Shown here piece by piece: positions 23,574 through 32,747 of a stretch of 64,000 bases of DNA (positions within the stretch are counted from its first letter, which is position 1; each line of letters begins with the position of its first letter). Source of the stretch: Thalassobius sp002708925 (GTDB lineage: Bacteria > Pseudomonadota > Alphaproteobacteria > Rhodobacterales > Rhodobacteraceae); assembly GCF_049803795.1 (NCBI RefSeq), contig NZ_JBNAGJ010000004.1, positions 124,001 through 188,000 on the forward strand. Direction: 5' to 3'. Made by a program: the position numbers and the translations under genes. A model generated the notes under the pieces. The model made no database searches. It was not told where the DNA came from and saw nothing but the letters and a program-made list of their open reading frames with translations.

Positions 23574-25838
23574 TCAGTTGCGGCGCTTGCGTTCGACCTT
23601 GCGTTTGATTTTGGCCGATTTCTTGCGGGTGCTGGCCTGTTTGCGGCGCGGAGGTTTGCCACGCCCGCGAAAGCCGGTGGGCCCGCGCGGCATGTCTTTG
23701 CCGTCCAGGCTGATCAGTTCCAGCGCGATACCGCCGGTGACGGGCAGGGCCTCCAGCAGTTTGACGGTGACGCGCTGGCCGATGCCGATGGTCAGCCCGG
23801 TGTCCGAGCCCATCAGCGTGTTGCTGTCGCGATCATAATGGAAATATTCGCGCCCCAGAGACCGCACCGGAATCAGACCATCCGCCCCCGTATCGTCCAT
23901 CCGCACGAAGACGCCGAACTTGGCCACGCCGCTGATCCGCCCGGTGAATTCGTTGCCCACCCGTTCAGACAGAAAGGCCGCCAGGTAGCGATCGGTGGTG
24001 TCGCGCTCGGCCATCATGGATCGGCGCTCGGTGTCGCTGATATGGGTGGCGGTATTTTCCAGCCGCTCGATGTCTTCGGAGGTCAGCCCGTCCTTGCCCC
24101 ACCCGTGCGAGGAAATCAGCCCCCGGTGCACGATCAGATCCGAATAGCGCCGGATGGGCGAGGTGAAATGCGCATAGTTGCGCAGCGCCAGCCCGAAATG
24201 TCCGAAATTCACCGGGCTGTAATAGGCCTGCGTCATCGCCCTGAGGGTGGAGATGTTGATCAGCTCGTCATGGTCGGTGCCCTCGGCAGCGTTCAGCAGC
24301 GCGTTCAGGTGACGGGTCTGCAACACCTGCCCCTTGGCCAGCGGCAGCCCGGCAGATTGCGCCGTCTCGCGCAGGGCCTCCAGCTTCTCAGGGGAGGGTT
24401 CTTCGTGGACGCGGAACAGCAGTGGGGATTTCTTGGCGATCAGGGTCTCGGCCGCGGCCACATTGGCCAGGATCATGAACTCTTCGATTAGCTTATGCGC
24501 GTCCAGCCTGTCACGGAAATTGACCGACAGAACCTTGCCCTCATCCGACAGGATCACTTTGCGCTCGGGCAGGTCCAGATCCAGAGGCTGGCGGGTCTTG
24601 CGCGCCCGCACCAGCAGGGCATAGGCCTCATAGAGAGGGTCAATCACGTCCTCCATCAGCGGGCCGCATTTGTCATTGGGGGCGCCATCCCGAGCGGCCT
24701 GCACTTCGGCGTAATTCAGCGACGCGACCGAGCGCATCAGCCCGCGCACAAACCGATGCCCGATCTTTTCGCCCTGCGCGTTGATCTGCATCCGCACGGC
24801 CACACAGGCGCGCGGCACGCCCTCGTGCAAAGAGCACAGATCGCCCGACAGCCGGTCCGGCAGCATTGGCACCACCCGGTCGGGGAAATAGCTGGAATTG
24901 CCACGCTTTTTCGCCTCGCGGTCCAGTGCGCTGCCGGGGGTGACGTAATGCGCCACATCGGCAATGGCGACCCAGATGACATAGCCGCCCTCATTCTTGG
25001 GGTCGTCATCCTCGTGCGCCCAGCAGGCGTCATCGTGATCGCGCGCATCGGCCGGATCTATCGTGACCAAGGGCATCTCGCGCATGTCCTCGCGCCCATT
25101 CAGGCCGGCGGGTTTCTGCGCGTTGGCCTCTTTGATTACCGCATCGGGGAAATCATCGGGAATGCCATGCTGATGGATCGCGATCAGCGACACGGCGCGC
25201 GGCGCTGTCGGATCGCCCAGACGGTTGACGATCCGCGCGCGGGGCAGGCCCAGCCGGCCCTTGGGGCCGCTTTGTTCGGCCTCGACCAGCTCGCCGTCTT
25301 TGGCCCCGCCCGAGGCCCCCTCGGGCACCAGCCATTCCTTGCCGTCGCCCTTGTCGATCGGCAGGATACGCCCGCCTTCGGATCCTTTGCGGAACACGCC
25401 CAGAACCTTGCGCGGGTTATGCCCGATCCGCCGGATCAGCCGCGCGGTATAGTGATATTCCTCGCCGCGCACCTCTTGTACCCGTGCCAGCACCCGATCC
25501 CCGACCCCAAGCGCCGGATCGCTGGCGCGCGGGATAACCAGCACCAGCGGCTCGACCCCTTCGCCCTGCCATTCCATCGGCTTGGCGAAAAGATCCCCAT
25601 CGGAGCCGATCTCTTGGATTTTCAGCACGCTGACGGGCGGCAGGCGGTCCGGATCGCGATAGGTTTTCTTGCGCTTTTCCAGATGGCCCTCGGCCTCCAG
25701 CTCTTTCAGGATCCGTTTCAGATCAATACGCGCAGCGCCCTTGATGCCAAAGGCCTTGGCGATGTCACGTTTCGAAGTAAGGGTCGGGTTCTCCGAGATC
25801 CAATCCAGAATCTCGGATTTCGAGGGCAAATGGCTCAT
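23574..25838 (-). CDS. rnr: Ribonuclease R
   Basis: A 754-residue 3'-5' exoribonuclease for structured RNA and decay. It contains an N-terminal winged-helix domain (SKREIAK-like segment SKRDIAKAFGIKG), cold-shock domains, the RNB catalytic domain with VTIDPADARDHDDACW holding the metal-binding Asp residues, an S1 domain (FTGRISGVAKFGVFVRMD) and a Lys/Arg-rich tail (RKKSAKIKRKVERKRR). It starts 12 bp after the DUF2064 gene and so belongs to the leftward operon starting at dapE. Confidence 0.96.
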   Translation of the reverse strand: MSHLPSKSEILDWISENPTLTSKRDIAKAFGIKGAARIDLKRILKELEAEGHLEKRKKTYRDPDRLPPVSVLKIQEIGSDGDLFAKPMEWQGEGVEPLVLVIPRASDPALGVGDRVLARVQEVRGEEYHYTARLIRRIGHNPRKVLGVFRKGSEGGRILPIDKGDGKEWLVPEGASGGAKDGELVEAEQSGPKGRLGLPRARIVNRLGDPTAPRAVSLIAIHQHGIPDDFPDAVIKEANAQKPAGLNGREDMREMPLVTIDPADARDHDDACWAHEDDDPKNEGGYVIWVAIADVAHYVTPGSALDREAKKRGNSSYFPDRVVPMLPDRLSGDLCSLHEGVPRACVAVRMQINAQGEKIGHRFVRGLMRSVASLNYAEVQAARDGAPNDKCGPLMEDVIDPLYEAYALLVRARKTRQPLDLDLPERKVILSDEGKVLSVNFRDRLDAHKLIEEFMILANVAAAETLIAKKSPLLFRVHEEPSPEKLEALRETAQSAGLPLAKGQVLQTRHLNALLNAAEGTDHDELINISTLRAMTQAYYSPVNFGHFGLALRNYAHFTSPIRRYSDLIVHRGLISSHGWGKDGLTSEDIERLENTATHISDTERRSMMAERDTTDRYLAAFLSERVGNEFTGRISGVAKFGVFVRMDDTGADGLIPVRSLGREYFHYDRDSNTLMGSDTGLTIGIGQRVTVKLLEALPVTGGIALELISLDGKDMPRGPTGFRGRGKPPRRKQASTRKKSAKIKRKVERKRRN

Positions 25839-25850
25839 GTCTTTGGCCTA

Positions 25851-26483
25851 TCACAGCCGGGAAACGGCGTCATGACGAAAACGCGCCTGCGGGGCTGACA
25901 AATCCGCTGCGATATCCACATCGCGCAGCATATCCACCAACGCAACGCGGTGGCCTGAAACGCTGGCGATACTGTCGGCCAGCGCATGGTGCGTGGACCA
26001 GCGCACCCCCCGGAACAGAGCAGCGGTCAGGGCTCGGCTGCGTTTCATCCCGACCAGCCAGTAACCGCCATCCGGTGCAGGCCCGAATACGGTGTCATGC
26101 GCCCCAAGCGCGGCAAAGGCGCGGGCGATATGCGGGCGAGCCACGTCGGGAATATCCGCGCCGATCACGCAGACGGGGCCGGGGGGCATATTGCGCATTT
26201 GCCGGGCCATGCGGTCCCCCAGATTGCCCCGCCCCTGCGGGACGCGGCGTAAATGCACTGGCCAGGCACGGCTGCTGATCGCCCGGTCGGGAGCAACGGC
26301 CAGTATGACGCGCCAGCGGGGGTCTTCGATCCGGCGCAGCAGGCGCGCCACCTGATGGCGAAACCACCAGGCCGCAGCGGGCATCCCGATTTCCCGGCCA
26401 AGGCGCGTTTTGACCCGCCCGGCGCGCGGCTCTTTGACCATGATCACCAATGTGGGCTTCACAGGGGGCGCTCCATTGGGCAA
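25851..26483 (-). CDS. DUF2064 / TIGR04282-type glycosyltransferase-like protein
   Basis: A 210-residue cytoplasmic protein with a nucleotide-sugar-transferase-like fold: VKEPRAGRVKTRLGREIG at the N terminus (phosphate-binding loop), GPVCVIGADIPDV (metal-binding Asp) and FGPAPDGGYWLVGMK. This family is widespread but of unproven reaction. The gene overlaps the upstream GNAT gene by 25 bp and lies 12 bp before rnr. Confidence 0.8.
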   Translation of the reverse strand: MPNGAPPVKPTLVIMVKEPRAGRVKTRLGREIGMPAAAWWFRHQVARLLRRIEDPRWRVILAVAPDRAISSRAWPVHLRRVPQGRGNLGDRMARQMRNMPPGPVCVIGADIPDVARPHIARAFAALGAHDTVFGPAPDGGYWLVGMKRSRALTAALFRGVRWSTHHALADSIASVSGHRVALVDMLRDVDIAADLSAPQARFRHDAVSRL

Positions 26484-26896
26484 TGCGGAATGCCTGCGTC
26501 GTCATATTCCGGGCCGCAGACGCGGAAACCCAGTTTTTCATAGAAACCGATGGCATGGGTCTGTGCGCCCAGCCGGATCGCGTTCAGCCGGATCGCTTCA
26601 GGCCCGGATTGTGCGCTTAGCCGGTCAATCCCCGCGCGGACCAGAGCAGCCCCAAGCCCCGTGCCACGCTGCGCGGGCACCACGCAGATACGCCCGATCC
26701 GGCCTGTGGCACCTTCGGTCAGCAGCCGTGCCGTACCGGCCGGAGCCCCCGCGACCGTTGCCAGCAGATGCTGGGCAGAAGTGTCCAGATCGTCCCACTC
26801 CTCGGCCTCGGGGATGCCCTGTTCCTGAATGAAAACAGCGCGGCGCAGGGCATGGACGTCGGTCAGGTCGCGGACGGTTTCAATCTTCCATGTCAC
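26459..26896 (-). CDS. GNAT-family N-acetyltransferase
   Basis: A 145-residue acetyl-CoA-dependent acyltransferase. The acetyl-CoA pyrophosphate loop lies in VVPAQRGTGLGAALVRAG and the C-terminal strand in IGFYEKLGFRVCGPEYDDAG. The N-terminal VFIQEQGIPEAEEWDD resembles the ElaA/YjcF subgroup of unknown substrate. It overlaps dapE by 4 bp and DUF2064 by 25 bp, so the three are translated as a coupled set. Confidence 0.88.
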   Translation of the reverse strand: MTWKIETVRDLTDVHALRRAVFIQEQGIPEAEEWDDLDTSAQHLLATVAGAPAGTARLLTEGATGRIGRICVVPAQRGTGLGAALVRAGIDRLSAQSGPEAIRLNAIRLGAQTHAIGFYEKLGFRVCGPEYDDAGIPHCPMERPL

Positions 26897-28053
26897 GCGA
26901 AATAGTCCTGTAGGATCCGGGCGTAGATGGATTTCAGTTGATGGATCTGCGCCACCTCGACCCGTTCATCGACTTGGTGCATTGTCTTTCCGACCAGGCC
27001 GAATTCCACCACCGGACAGTGATGTTGCACGAAACGCGCATCCGAGGTGCCGCCGCTGGTGGACAGCACCGGAACAACCCCGGTTTCCGCCTGAACCGAG
27101 GCCGAGACCAGCTGCGAGAGCGCGCCCGGCGGTGTGACAAAGCTCTCGCCCGAGACCTTCAGCGCCATATCCACGGTTACGCCGAATTCATCGGCCACCT
27201 TATCCGCCTGGGCGCGCAGCCAGCCTGTCAGGCTGTCGCTGGAATGGGCATCGTTGAAGCGGATATTCACGGTGGCCTTGCTTTGCGCCGGGATCACATT
27301 GGTGGCGGGGTTGCCGGTGTCGAAAGTGACCACCGCTAGGGTTGACGGGTCAAAATGATCGGTGCCCCGATCCAGTTCGTGGCTGGCCAGACGATCCACC
27401 AGCCGCGCCAGCGCCGGCACCGGGTTTTTCGCCCGGTGCGGATAGGCCGCGTGGCCCTGCACACCCGTCACCGTGAAGAACGCGGTCATCGAGCCTCGGC
27501 GCCCGATCTTCATCATCTCGCCCATTTCATTGGGGCAGGTCGGTTCGCCCACCAGGCAGACCGACATCTTTTCGCGCTTGGCCGCCATCCAGTCCAGAAT
27601 GGCGGTGGTGCCGTCTGTGGCGTCGCCCTCTTCGTCGCCGGTGATGGTGATGATCACTGCACCGTCGGGGGGCGTTTGCGTCACCAGATCCACGGCCGCA
27701 GCCACAAAGGCCGCGACACCGGATTTCATGTCAGTTGCCCCGCGGCCCCACATCATGCCGTCTTTGATTTCGGCCCCGAACGGGTCAACCGTCCAGGCCG
27801 CCTGATCGCCGATGGGCACCACATCTGTGTGCCCGTTGAACCCAAAGCTGCGCGCATGGCCCTGATCCCCCCAGCGGGCAAACAGATTTGAGACACCGTT
27901 GCGATCAATCCGCGTGCAGGCAAAGCCCGCGTGTTCCAGCACGTCTTGCAGCAGCACCAGCGCGCCGCCCTCATTCGGGGTGACCGAGGGGCAGCGGATC
28001 AGATCGGCGGTCAGCTGTGCGGCATCAAGGGGCGAGGTCTGGGTATCGGGCAT
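26893..28053 (-). CDS. dapE: Succinyl-diaminopimelate desuccinylase
   Basis: A 386-residue M20-family zinc hydrolase making LL-diaminopimelate for lysine and cell wall. Metal ligands are visible in FNGHTDVVPIGD (His75), WGRGATDMKSG (Asp) and TGDEEGDATDG (Glu pair), with later His near the C terminus. The start at 28053 (MPDTQTSPLD) follows AAGGACC; an upstream in-frame extension lacks a ribosome site. It leads the leftward operon dapE-GNAT-DUF2064-rnr. dapD lies elsewhere in the window at 32748. Confidence 0.95.
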   Translation of the reverse strand: MPDTQTSPLDAAQLTADLIRCPSVTPNEGGALVLLQDVLEHAGFACTRIDRNGVSNLFARWGDQGHARSFGFNGHTDVVPIGDQAAWTVDPFGAEIKDGMMWGRGATDMKSGVAAFVAAAVDLVTQTPPDGAVIITITGDEEGDATDGTTAILDWMAAKREKMSVCLVGEPTCPNEMGEMMKIGRRGSMTAFFTVTGVQGHAAYPHRAKNPVPALARLVDRLASHELDRGTDHFDPSTLAVVTFDTGNPATNVIPAQSKATVNIRFNDAHSSDSLTGWLRAQADKVADEFGVTVDMALKVSGESFVTPPGALSQLVSASVQAETGVVPVLSTSGGTSDARFVQHHCPVVEFGLVGKTMHQVDERVEVAQIHQLKSIYARILQDYFA

Positions 28054-28210
28054 GACTGGTCCTTTTCGTCTTGGCCTAGGGCTATCGCGGTTCGCGGAAA
28101 TGCGCAAACCCTGCGCAGGGGGGATTCACCTGTTCACAGCCATGTGTTAGAAAAGCGCCGTGTAACCAACACGAAACCGGGCGCACCCGGCCGTCTCAGG
28201 GCAGAGCAGA

Positions 28211-29323
28211 ATGCCGCATAGGTCCATAGCTGGTAACTGGATCGGATTGACCGATCGCAGCACCGCGCTGTTTCACAGCGGCGGGATCGACAGGGCTTTG
28301 CCTGAGCGCCGGCAATTCTCGCCTGCTGATCTGATGCCGCGCGGCAGCCTGATGCTGGAGGCCGAGGTCTCTGCTCTGGAGCGGCCCGGAGTGCTGCTGG
28401 CCTATCACCATCACCACCCGTGGGAGCGCGGCCTGTCGCTCCATGCGCTGCCAGAGGGTGGGATCGCGCTGGTCGTCACGCAGGGGGATCGGGTCTCGCA
28501 TACGGTGGTGCATCACGGGCAGAACGGGCAGGATCACCGGCTGCGGATCACCTATGTCTGGGACGCCCCGGCACAAAGCGGCCATCTGTCCGTGCACGTA
28601 CTGGGCACCGAACAGCACGTCCTGCATCCGGTAAAGGCCCCCATTCCCCTAAGCCTGGGGGATATGCAAAAGGCGTTTTCGAGCCATCTGTCCGCGCAAT
28701 CGCGCACGCACGGGGTGATCTTTGCGGCCCTGTCGGATGGGGCGCAGCCGGTCGGGTGTCTGCCCAGCCTGGCACCGGATGTGCCGGTATCGACAGCAAC
28801 GGGGTATCGCCCGCTGCACAGTCTGAAACGCGGCGACATGGTGCGCACAACAGGCGGAGAGCTGGTGCCGGTGCTGGCCAATCTGTCATGCCGGATGCCC
28901 GCCCGTGCAAGCCTGCACCCGATCCGGCTGCGGGCGCCTTATTTCGGGTTGCAACGGGATATCTCGGTCGCGGCGGATCAAAGGCTCTGTGCTTCGGGGT
29001 CGGATGTGGAGTTCCTGTTCGGGGCCCCAACGGTTCTGCTGCCGGCCCAGCATCTGCTGACAGGCGGATTCGCCTATCTGCCGCGCGCCGGTCTGACGCA
29101 GACGTGGCACCAGCTGCTCTTGCCCCGGAACGAGCCTCTTCTGGCTGCGGGTGCGCGGGTGCAATCCCTGTATCTGGGGCGTCGGCGCAGGCAGGCCGAT
29201 CACATCGCGGCCAGCGTATTCGCAGGGCTGGACCGTTCGCGCCTTCCCGAACACGCCAGACCGGCCTTTCCCGTGCTGCGCGCCTACGAGGCCATCACCC
29301 TGCTACAACACCGCGCCGCCTGA
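28211..29323 (+). CDS. Hint-domain (Hedgehog/intein-type) protein
   Basis: A 370-residue protein. The N-terminal about 165 residues form a beta-rich region (RLRITYVWDAPAQSGHLSVH) of unknown role. The C-terminal part from about residue 180 is a Hint domain of the Hint_2 type abundant in Rhodobacterales: VGCLPSLAPDVPVSTATGYR, LHSLKRGDMVRTTGGELVPV and the block DISVAADQRLCASG, VEFLFGAPTVLLPAQHLLTG. The catalytic Cys/Ser at the Hint start is not obviously conserved (CLPSLAP), so autoprocessing is doubtful. No classical signal peptide is seen. It is related in its C-terminal half to the product at 31128. Confidence 0.75.
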   Translation: MPHRSIAGNWIGLTDRSTALFHSGGIDRALPERRQFSPADLMPRGSLMLEAEVSALERPGVLLAYHHHHPWERGLSLHALPEGGIALVVTQGDRVSHTVVHHGQNGQDHRLRITYVWDAPAQSGHLSVHVLGTEQHVLHPVKAPIPLSLGDMQKAFSSHLSAQSRTHGVIFAALSDGAQPVGCLPSLAPDVPVSTATGYRPLHSLKRGDMVRTTGGELVPVLANLSCRMPARASLHPIRLRAPYFGLQRDISVAADQRLCASGSDVEFLFGAPTVLLPAQHLLTGGFAYLPRAGLTQTWHQLLLPRNEPLLAAGARVQSLYLGRRRRQADHIAASVFAGLDRSRLPEHARPAFPVLRAYEAITLLQHRAA

Positions 29324-29388
29324 CCCCTGAAAAACTTGCGAAATTTTTGGTTTTCACCTATCCGGTCGATAAGATGGGGAAGAAACAT

Positions 29389-30444
29389 ATGTCGCGCATC
29401 ATTTTCGCCTTGGCACTGGTGGTTGCCTTGTGGCCGGTGAAATCCACGTCACAGGAATTGGTGGTTGGGACGATCACGCGCCCTCCGTTTTCAATGGAGC
29501 TGGCGGGGACGGATCTGGGTTTTTCGATTGATCTGTGGCAGGCTCTGGCCTCCTCGATGGGGCGGGACTATCGGTTCGAACGCTTCGACAGCTTTGCCGA
29601 AATGCTCAGCGCAGTCGAACACCAAAAGGTGGATCTGGCCATCGCCAATATCTCGATCACCGCCGCCCGCGAAGAGGCCATGGACTTCAGCCAGCCGATC
29701 TTTGCCTCGGGGCTGCAAATCATGTCGCCGACGGATCATACTGGCGCGGCGCTTTGGAATACCCTCTTCAAAAAAGAGCTCATTCTCTCGGTGATCCTGG
29801 CCTTTGCGGCGCTTCTGGGGGTGGGGATGCTGATGTGGTGGCTGGAAAGACGCCACCAGGAATATTTCGATAAGCCCGCTAAACAGGCGATGTTCCCGGC
29901 CTTCTGGTGGGCGCTGAATCTGGTCGTGAACGGCGGTTTCGAAGAACGAGTCCCCCGTACGCCCCTGGGCCGCCTGATGGGGGTGGGGATGGTGATCACC
30001 TCATTGTTCTTTGTGTCGGTTTTCGTGGCCTATGTGACCTCTGCCATGACAATCGAGGCAATCACGACCTCAATCAACTCGGTCAACGATCTCTATGGCA
30101 AACGAGTCGGCACGGTATCGGGCTCGACTGCGGCGAAATACATGGATGACCGGGGGCTGGATTATCAGGAATATGCCGGGCTGGATCAGATGCTGGCCGG
30201 GTTCGAAAACAAAGAACTGGAGGCCGTCGTCTTCGATGCGCCGATTCTGGCCTATTACGTCAAAACCCGTGCGCAGGGGCAGGCGCAAATGAACGGCCCG
30301 GTCTTCCTGCGGGAAAACTACGGGATCGCGGCCCCCACCGGCAGCGCCCTGACCGAGGAAATCAACCGGACCCTGCTCAGCTTGCGCGAGAACGGAAAAT
30401 ACAGGGAAATCTACGAAAGCTGGTTTGGCCTGGAACCGCAGTAA
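29389..30444 (+). CDS. Prokaryotic ionotropic glutamate receptor-like channel (SBP_bac_3 plus pore)
   Basis: A 351-residue inner-membrane protein. A signal peptide (MSRIIFALALVVALWPVKST) is followed by lobe 1 of a periplasmic amino-acid-binding domain (VGTITRPPFSMELAGTDLGF). A first membrane helix spans about 129-150, a pore loop lies at FWWALNLVVNGGFEER (172-187), and a second helix spans about 197-220 (VITSLFFVSVFVAYVTSAMT). Lobe 2 (DLYGKRVGTVSGSTAAKYMD) completes the binding domain. This S1-M1-P-M2-S2 layout is that of GluR0-type receptors. The usual TVGYGD filter is replaced by VNGGFEE. The start at 29389 is chosen for GGGGAAG spacing. No transporter permease is adjacent. Confidence 0.82.
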   Translation: MSRIIFALALVVALWPVKSTSQELVVGTITRPPFSMELAGTDLGFSIDLWQALASSMGRDYRFERFDSFAEMLSAVEHQKVDLAIANISITAAREEAMDFSQPIFASGLQIMSPTDHTGAALWNTLFKKELILSVILAFAALLGVGMLMWWLERRHQEYFDKPAKQAMFPAFWWALNLVVNGGFEERVPRTPLGRLMGVGMVITSLFFVSVFVAYVTSAMTIEAITTSINSVNDLYGKRVGTVSGSTAAKYMDDRGLDYQEYAGLDQMLAGFENKELEAVVFDAPILAYYVKTRAQGQAQMNGPVFLRENYGIAAPTGSALTEEINRTLLSLRENGKYREIYESWFGLEPQ

Positions 30445-30491
30445 ACCAGATCACCAAAGCCACCCCTACAGGTCTTCACGGCCCTTTGCCG

Positions 30492-30514
30492 CTTCTTTCT
30501 GATCTTAAATACTC
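30492..30514 (+). repeat. Dispersed 3'-end motif, copy 2 (downstream of the channel gene)
   Basis: Reads CTTCTTTCTGATC then TTAAATACTC in the direction of the channel gene, starting 48 nt past its stop, between convergent genes. Confidence 0.6.
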
Positions 30515-30611
30515 CTGCCAGACCGCCGCAAAAGGCACCAGCATAGCCATGGTCCCCCACCCGTGCAAACCCGCGCGGGCGAGGGGCTGAAACCATGCGA
30601 TCAGTTGGGTA

Positions 30612-30968
30612 TCAATGCGCGGTCTGCTCGCCCGGATTATCACCATAGAGCGGGGTCATCTGCGCCACGATGACCGAGTTCTCATCCAGCGCGCGCTGCA
30701 TCAGTTCGCGCTCGGGGCCGGGCACGTCATGGCCCTGCTCCAGCCGTTCTTCCAGCGTGCCATAGCCAGTGACATCCAGCGGCGCCAGATCGGCCTGTTT
30801 CAGGATGGCGACGGTTTCGCGCACGGCCTCGGCCTCGTCCACCCCCGAGGCATAGCACATCAGCGCCGCGCCCGAGCTGCCTTTGGGCAGGCCGTCCCCG
30901 TCCTTGCGTCCGACCTGTACCAGCAGAGTATAGACCTTCTGCCGCGATTTTTTGGGTTGCTTGCTCAT
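30612..30968 (-). CDS. Hypothetical protein (118 aa)
   Basis: A cytoplasmic protein starting MSKQPKKSRQKVYTLLVQVG with a basic N terminus and an alpha/beta body (DEAEAVRETVAILKQADLAP, LDVTGYGTLEERLEQG). The ATG at 30968 gives this start; AAGG lies upstream. No motif allows a function to be named. It stands alone, convergent with the channel gene and divergent from the Hint gene at 31128. Confidence 0.7.
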   Translation of the reverse strand: MSKQPKKSRQKVYTLLVQVGRKDGDGLPKGSSGAALMCYASGVDEAEAVRETVAILKQADLAPLDVTGYGTLEERLEQGHDVPGPERELMQRALDENSVIVAQMTPLYGDNPGEQTAH

Positions 30969-31127
30969 GCGCTGGGCCTTACGCGCTGGGCCTTGCCTGG
31001 TCAAGCGGGCTGCGTGGGATTTACTTTAAATCCTTGGTAAATAGGGGCGTGCGATGCGGCCTGTGGCAAGGGTCTGTGAACCCTTTTCCCGTACCCAGAA
31101 CCAAAGTTGCAGCTTTGGGGAACGGGA

Positions 31128-32702
31128 ATGCCTACAGCGTCTGAATTGCCAATCGACACGTCTGCCTCGGCCATGGATATGGCGGAATCCATGTTCGGTT
31201 CGGGGGTTGAAATCGTCTCGGCGGATTATACCGGGCATAATGCGGCCTCGGGCGTCTATTCGAACGGGGATACCGTGGCGCCGAATGTTACGCCTGCCGA
31301 TACCGGGGTAATCCTGTCTACCGGGCGCGCAACGTCAATCACCAACAGCTCTGGTGATGCGAACACTTCGTCCGGGACTTCGGGCAATATGCGCACGGCC
31401 GGCGATGCCGACCTGAATGAGATCGCAGGAGCGAACACCTATGACGCCGCGATTTTCGAGGCGACCTTCGTCCCCGACGGGTCAACCCTGACAATGCAGG
31501 TGACATTTTCATCCGAGGAATACCTGGAATATTGCGGATCGGGCTTCAACGATGCGGTCGGGATCTGGGTGAATGGTGTGCAGGCCGAACTGACGATCGG
31601 CGACGGTGACATCACCATTAACAACATCAACGACGAATCCAATTCCAACCTGTATATCGACAACCCCGCCAATGATGAGGTCGCCAATACCGAGATGGAC
31701 GGTTTTACCGTCACACTGTCCCTGAACGCGCCCGTCACTCCGGGCGAGGAAAACACGATCCGCATCGGGATCGCAGATGGCGGGGATCGCTATTATGACA
31801 GTAACCTGCTGATTGCAGGCGATTCCGTGCAATGCGCGCTGGTGGCTGGGGATGATGACATCTCGGTGCAGGTGGATGGGTCGGGCACCTTTGATCTGCT
31901 GGGCAATGACAGCTCGTCCGCCGGGCCGACCTTGACGATCACAATGATCAACGGGCAGCCCGTCGTGGCGGGGGATACTGTGACCCTGGCAACCGGCGAG
32001 GTGATCGTGCTGAACCCAGACGGGACGATCACCCTATGGGCTGACGATGAGGACGGCACCAGCGTTTTCACCTATGAGGTAACGGACGCGGATGGCAACA
32101 CAGATATCGGCTATGTCACGGTGGAAACGACCCCCTGTTTCACCGCCGGGTCTGTGGTGCAGACGCCCAATGGCCCGGTCGCGGTGGAAACGCTTTGTCC
32201 GGGGGATCTGGTGCTGACACGTGACAACGGATTGCAGCCTCTGCGCTGGATTGGTGTGTCGAAATGCTTTGCCGCGGGGCAGGATGCCCCGGTCCGCATT
32301 GCCGAAGGCACATTTGGTGCGCATCAAACGGTCGAGTTTTCGCCAAATCACCGGGTTTTGTACCGCTCAGAGCGGGCGACGCTGCTGTTCGGCGAACCCG
32401 AGGTGCTGGTCAAGGCGCGGGATTTGCTGAATGGCACGACGGTGACGCTGCGCCGGGACGGACGGCCCGTCACCTATGTGCATCTGCTGTTCGACCGGCA
32501 TGAGATCGTGACAGCCAATGGCCTGGCCAGCGAAAGCTACCACCCCGGACAAGAGACGCTGAACAGTTTTGATGCGGACACGCGCGCGGAAATTCTGCGC
32601 CTGATGCCAGGGCTCGCGGATTTCGAAGGGGTTGAGTATGGCCCGGCGGCGCGACTGGCCCTGCGCCCGTATGAGGCCCAGGTGCTGCTGGCCAGCGCAT
32701 AA
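31128..32702 (+). CDS. Choice-of-anchor L plus Hint-domain exoprotein
   Basis: A 524-residue, very acidic protein, probably exported. Residues about 15-260 resemble the choice-of-anchor L domain (DTGVILSTGRATSITNSSGD, VTFSSEEYLEYCGSGFNDAV). Bacterial Ig/cadherin-like repeats rich in Asp follow (TLATGEVIVLNPDGTITLWA). From about residue 340 a Hint domain begins with the nucleophile Cys in TPCFTAGSVVQTPNGPVAVE and continues to EFSPNHRVLYRS and GLASESYHPG. There is no N-terminal signal peptide, so a type I-like or other C-terminal route is possible. ATG 31128 follows GGGAACGGG. A terminator follows at once. Confidence 0.82.
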   Translation: MPTASELPIDTSASAMDMAESMFGSGVEIVSADYTGHNAASGVYSNGDTVAPNVTPADTGVILSTGRATSITNSSGDANTSSGTSGNMRTAGDADLNEIAGANTYDAAIFEATFVPDGSTLTMQVTFSSEEYLEYCGSGFNDAVGIWVNGVQAELTIGDGDITINNINDESNSNLYIDNPANDEVANTEMDGFTVTLSLNAPVTPGEENTIRIGIADGGDRYYDSNLLIAGDSVQCALVAGDDDISVQVDGSGTFDLLGNDSSSAGPTLTITMINGQPVVAGDTVTLATGEVIVLNPDGTITLWADDEDGTSVFTYEVTDADGNTDIGYVTVETTPCFTAGSVVQTPNGPVAVETLCPGDLVLTRDNGLQPLRWIGVSKCFAAGQDAPVRIAEGTFGAHQTVEFSPNHRVLYRSERATLLFGEPEVLVKARDLLNGTTVTLRRDGRPVTYVHLLFDRHEIVTANGLASESYHPGQETLNSFDADTRAEILRLMPGLADFEGVEYGPAARLALRPYEAQVLLASA

Positions 32703-32732
32703 AACGCGCCCTGACAGAACAGGGCGCGTTTT
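32701..32732. terminator. Bidirectional terminator between the Hint gene and dapD
   Basis: A perfect 13-bp inverted repeat, AAAACGCGCCCTG and CAGGGCGCGTTTT, loop ACAGAA, beginning in the stop codon of the Hint gene and serving both convergent genes. Confidence 0.88.
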
Positions 32733-32747
32733 GAAAAGGGGCTGCGA

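Noticed and set aside
28420..29388. N-terminal extension of the glutamate-receptor-like protein by over 300 residues
   Set aside because: It overlaps the Hint gene in another frame and is Arg/Gly-rich; a signal peptide and ribosome site mark the true start at 29389.
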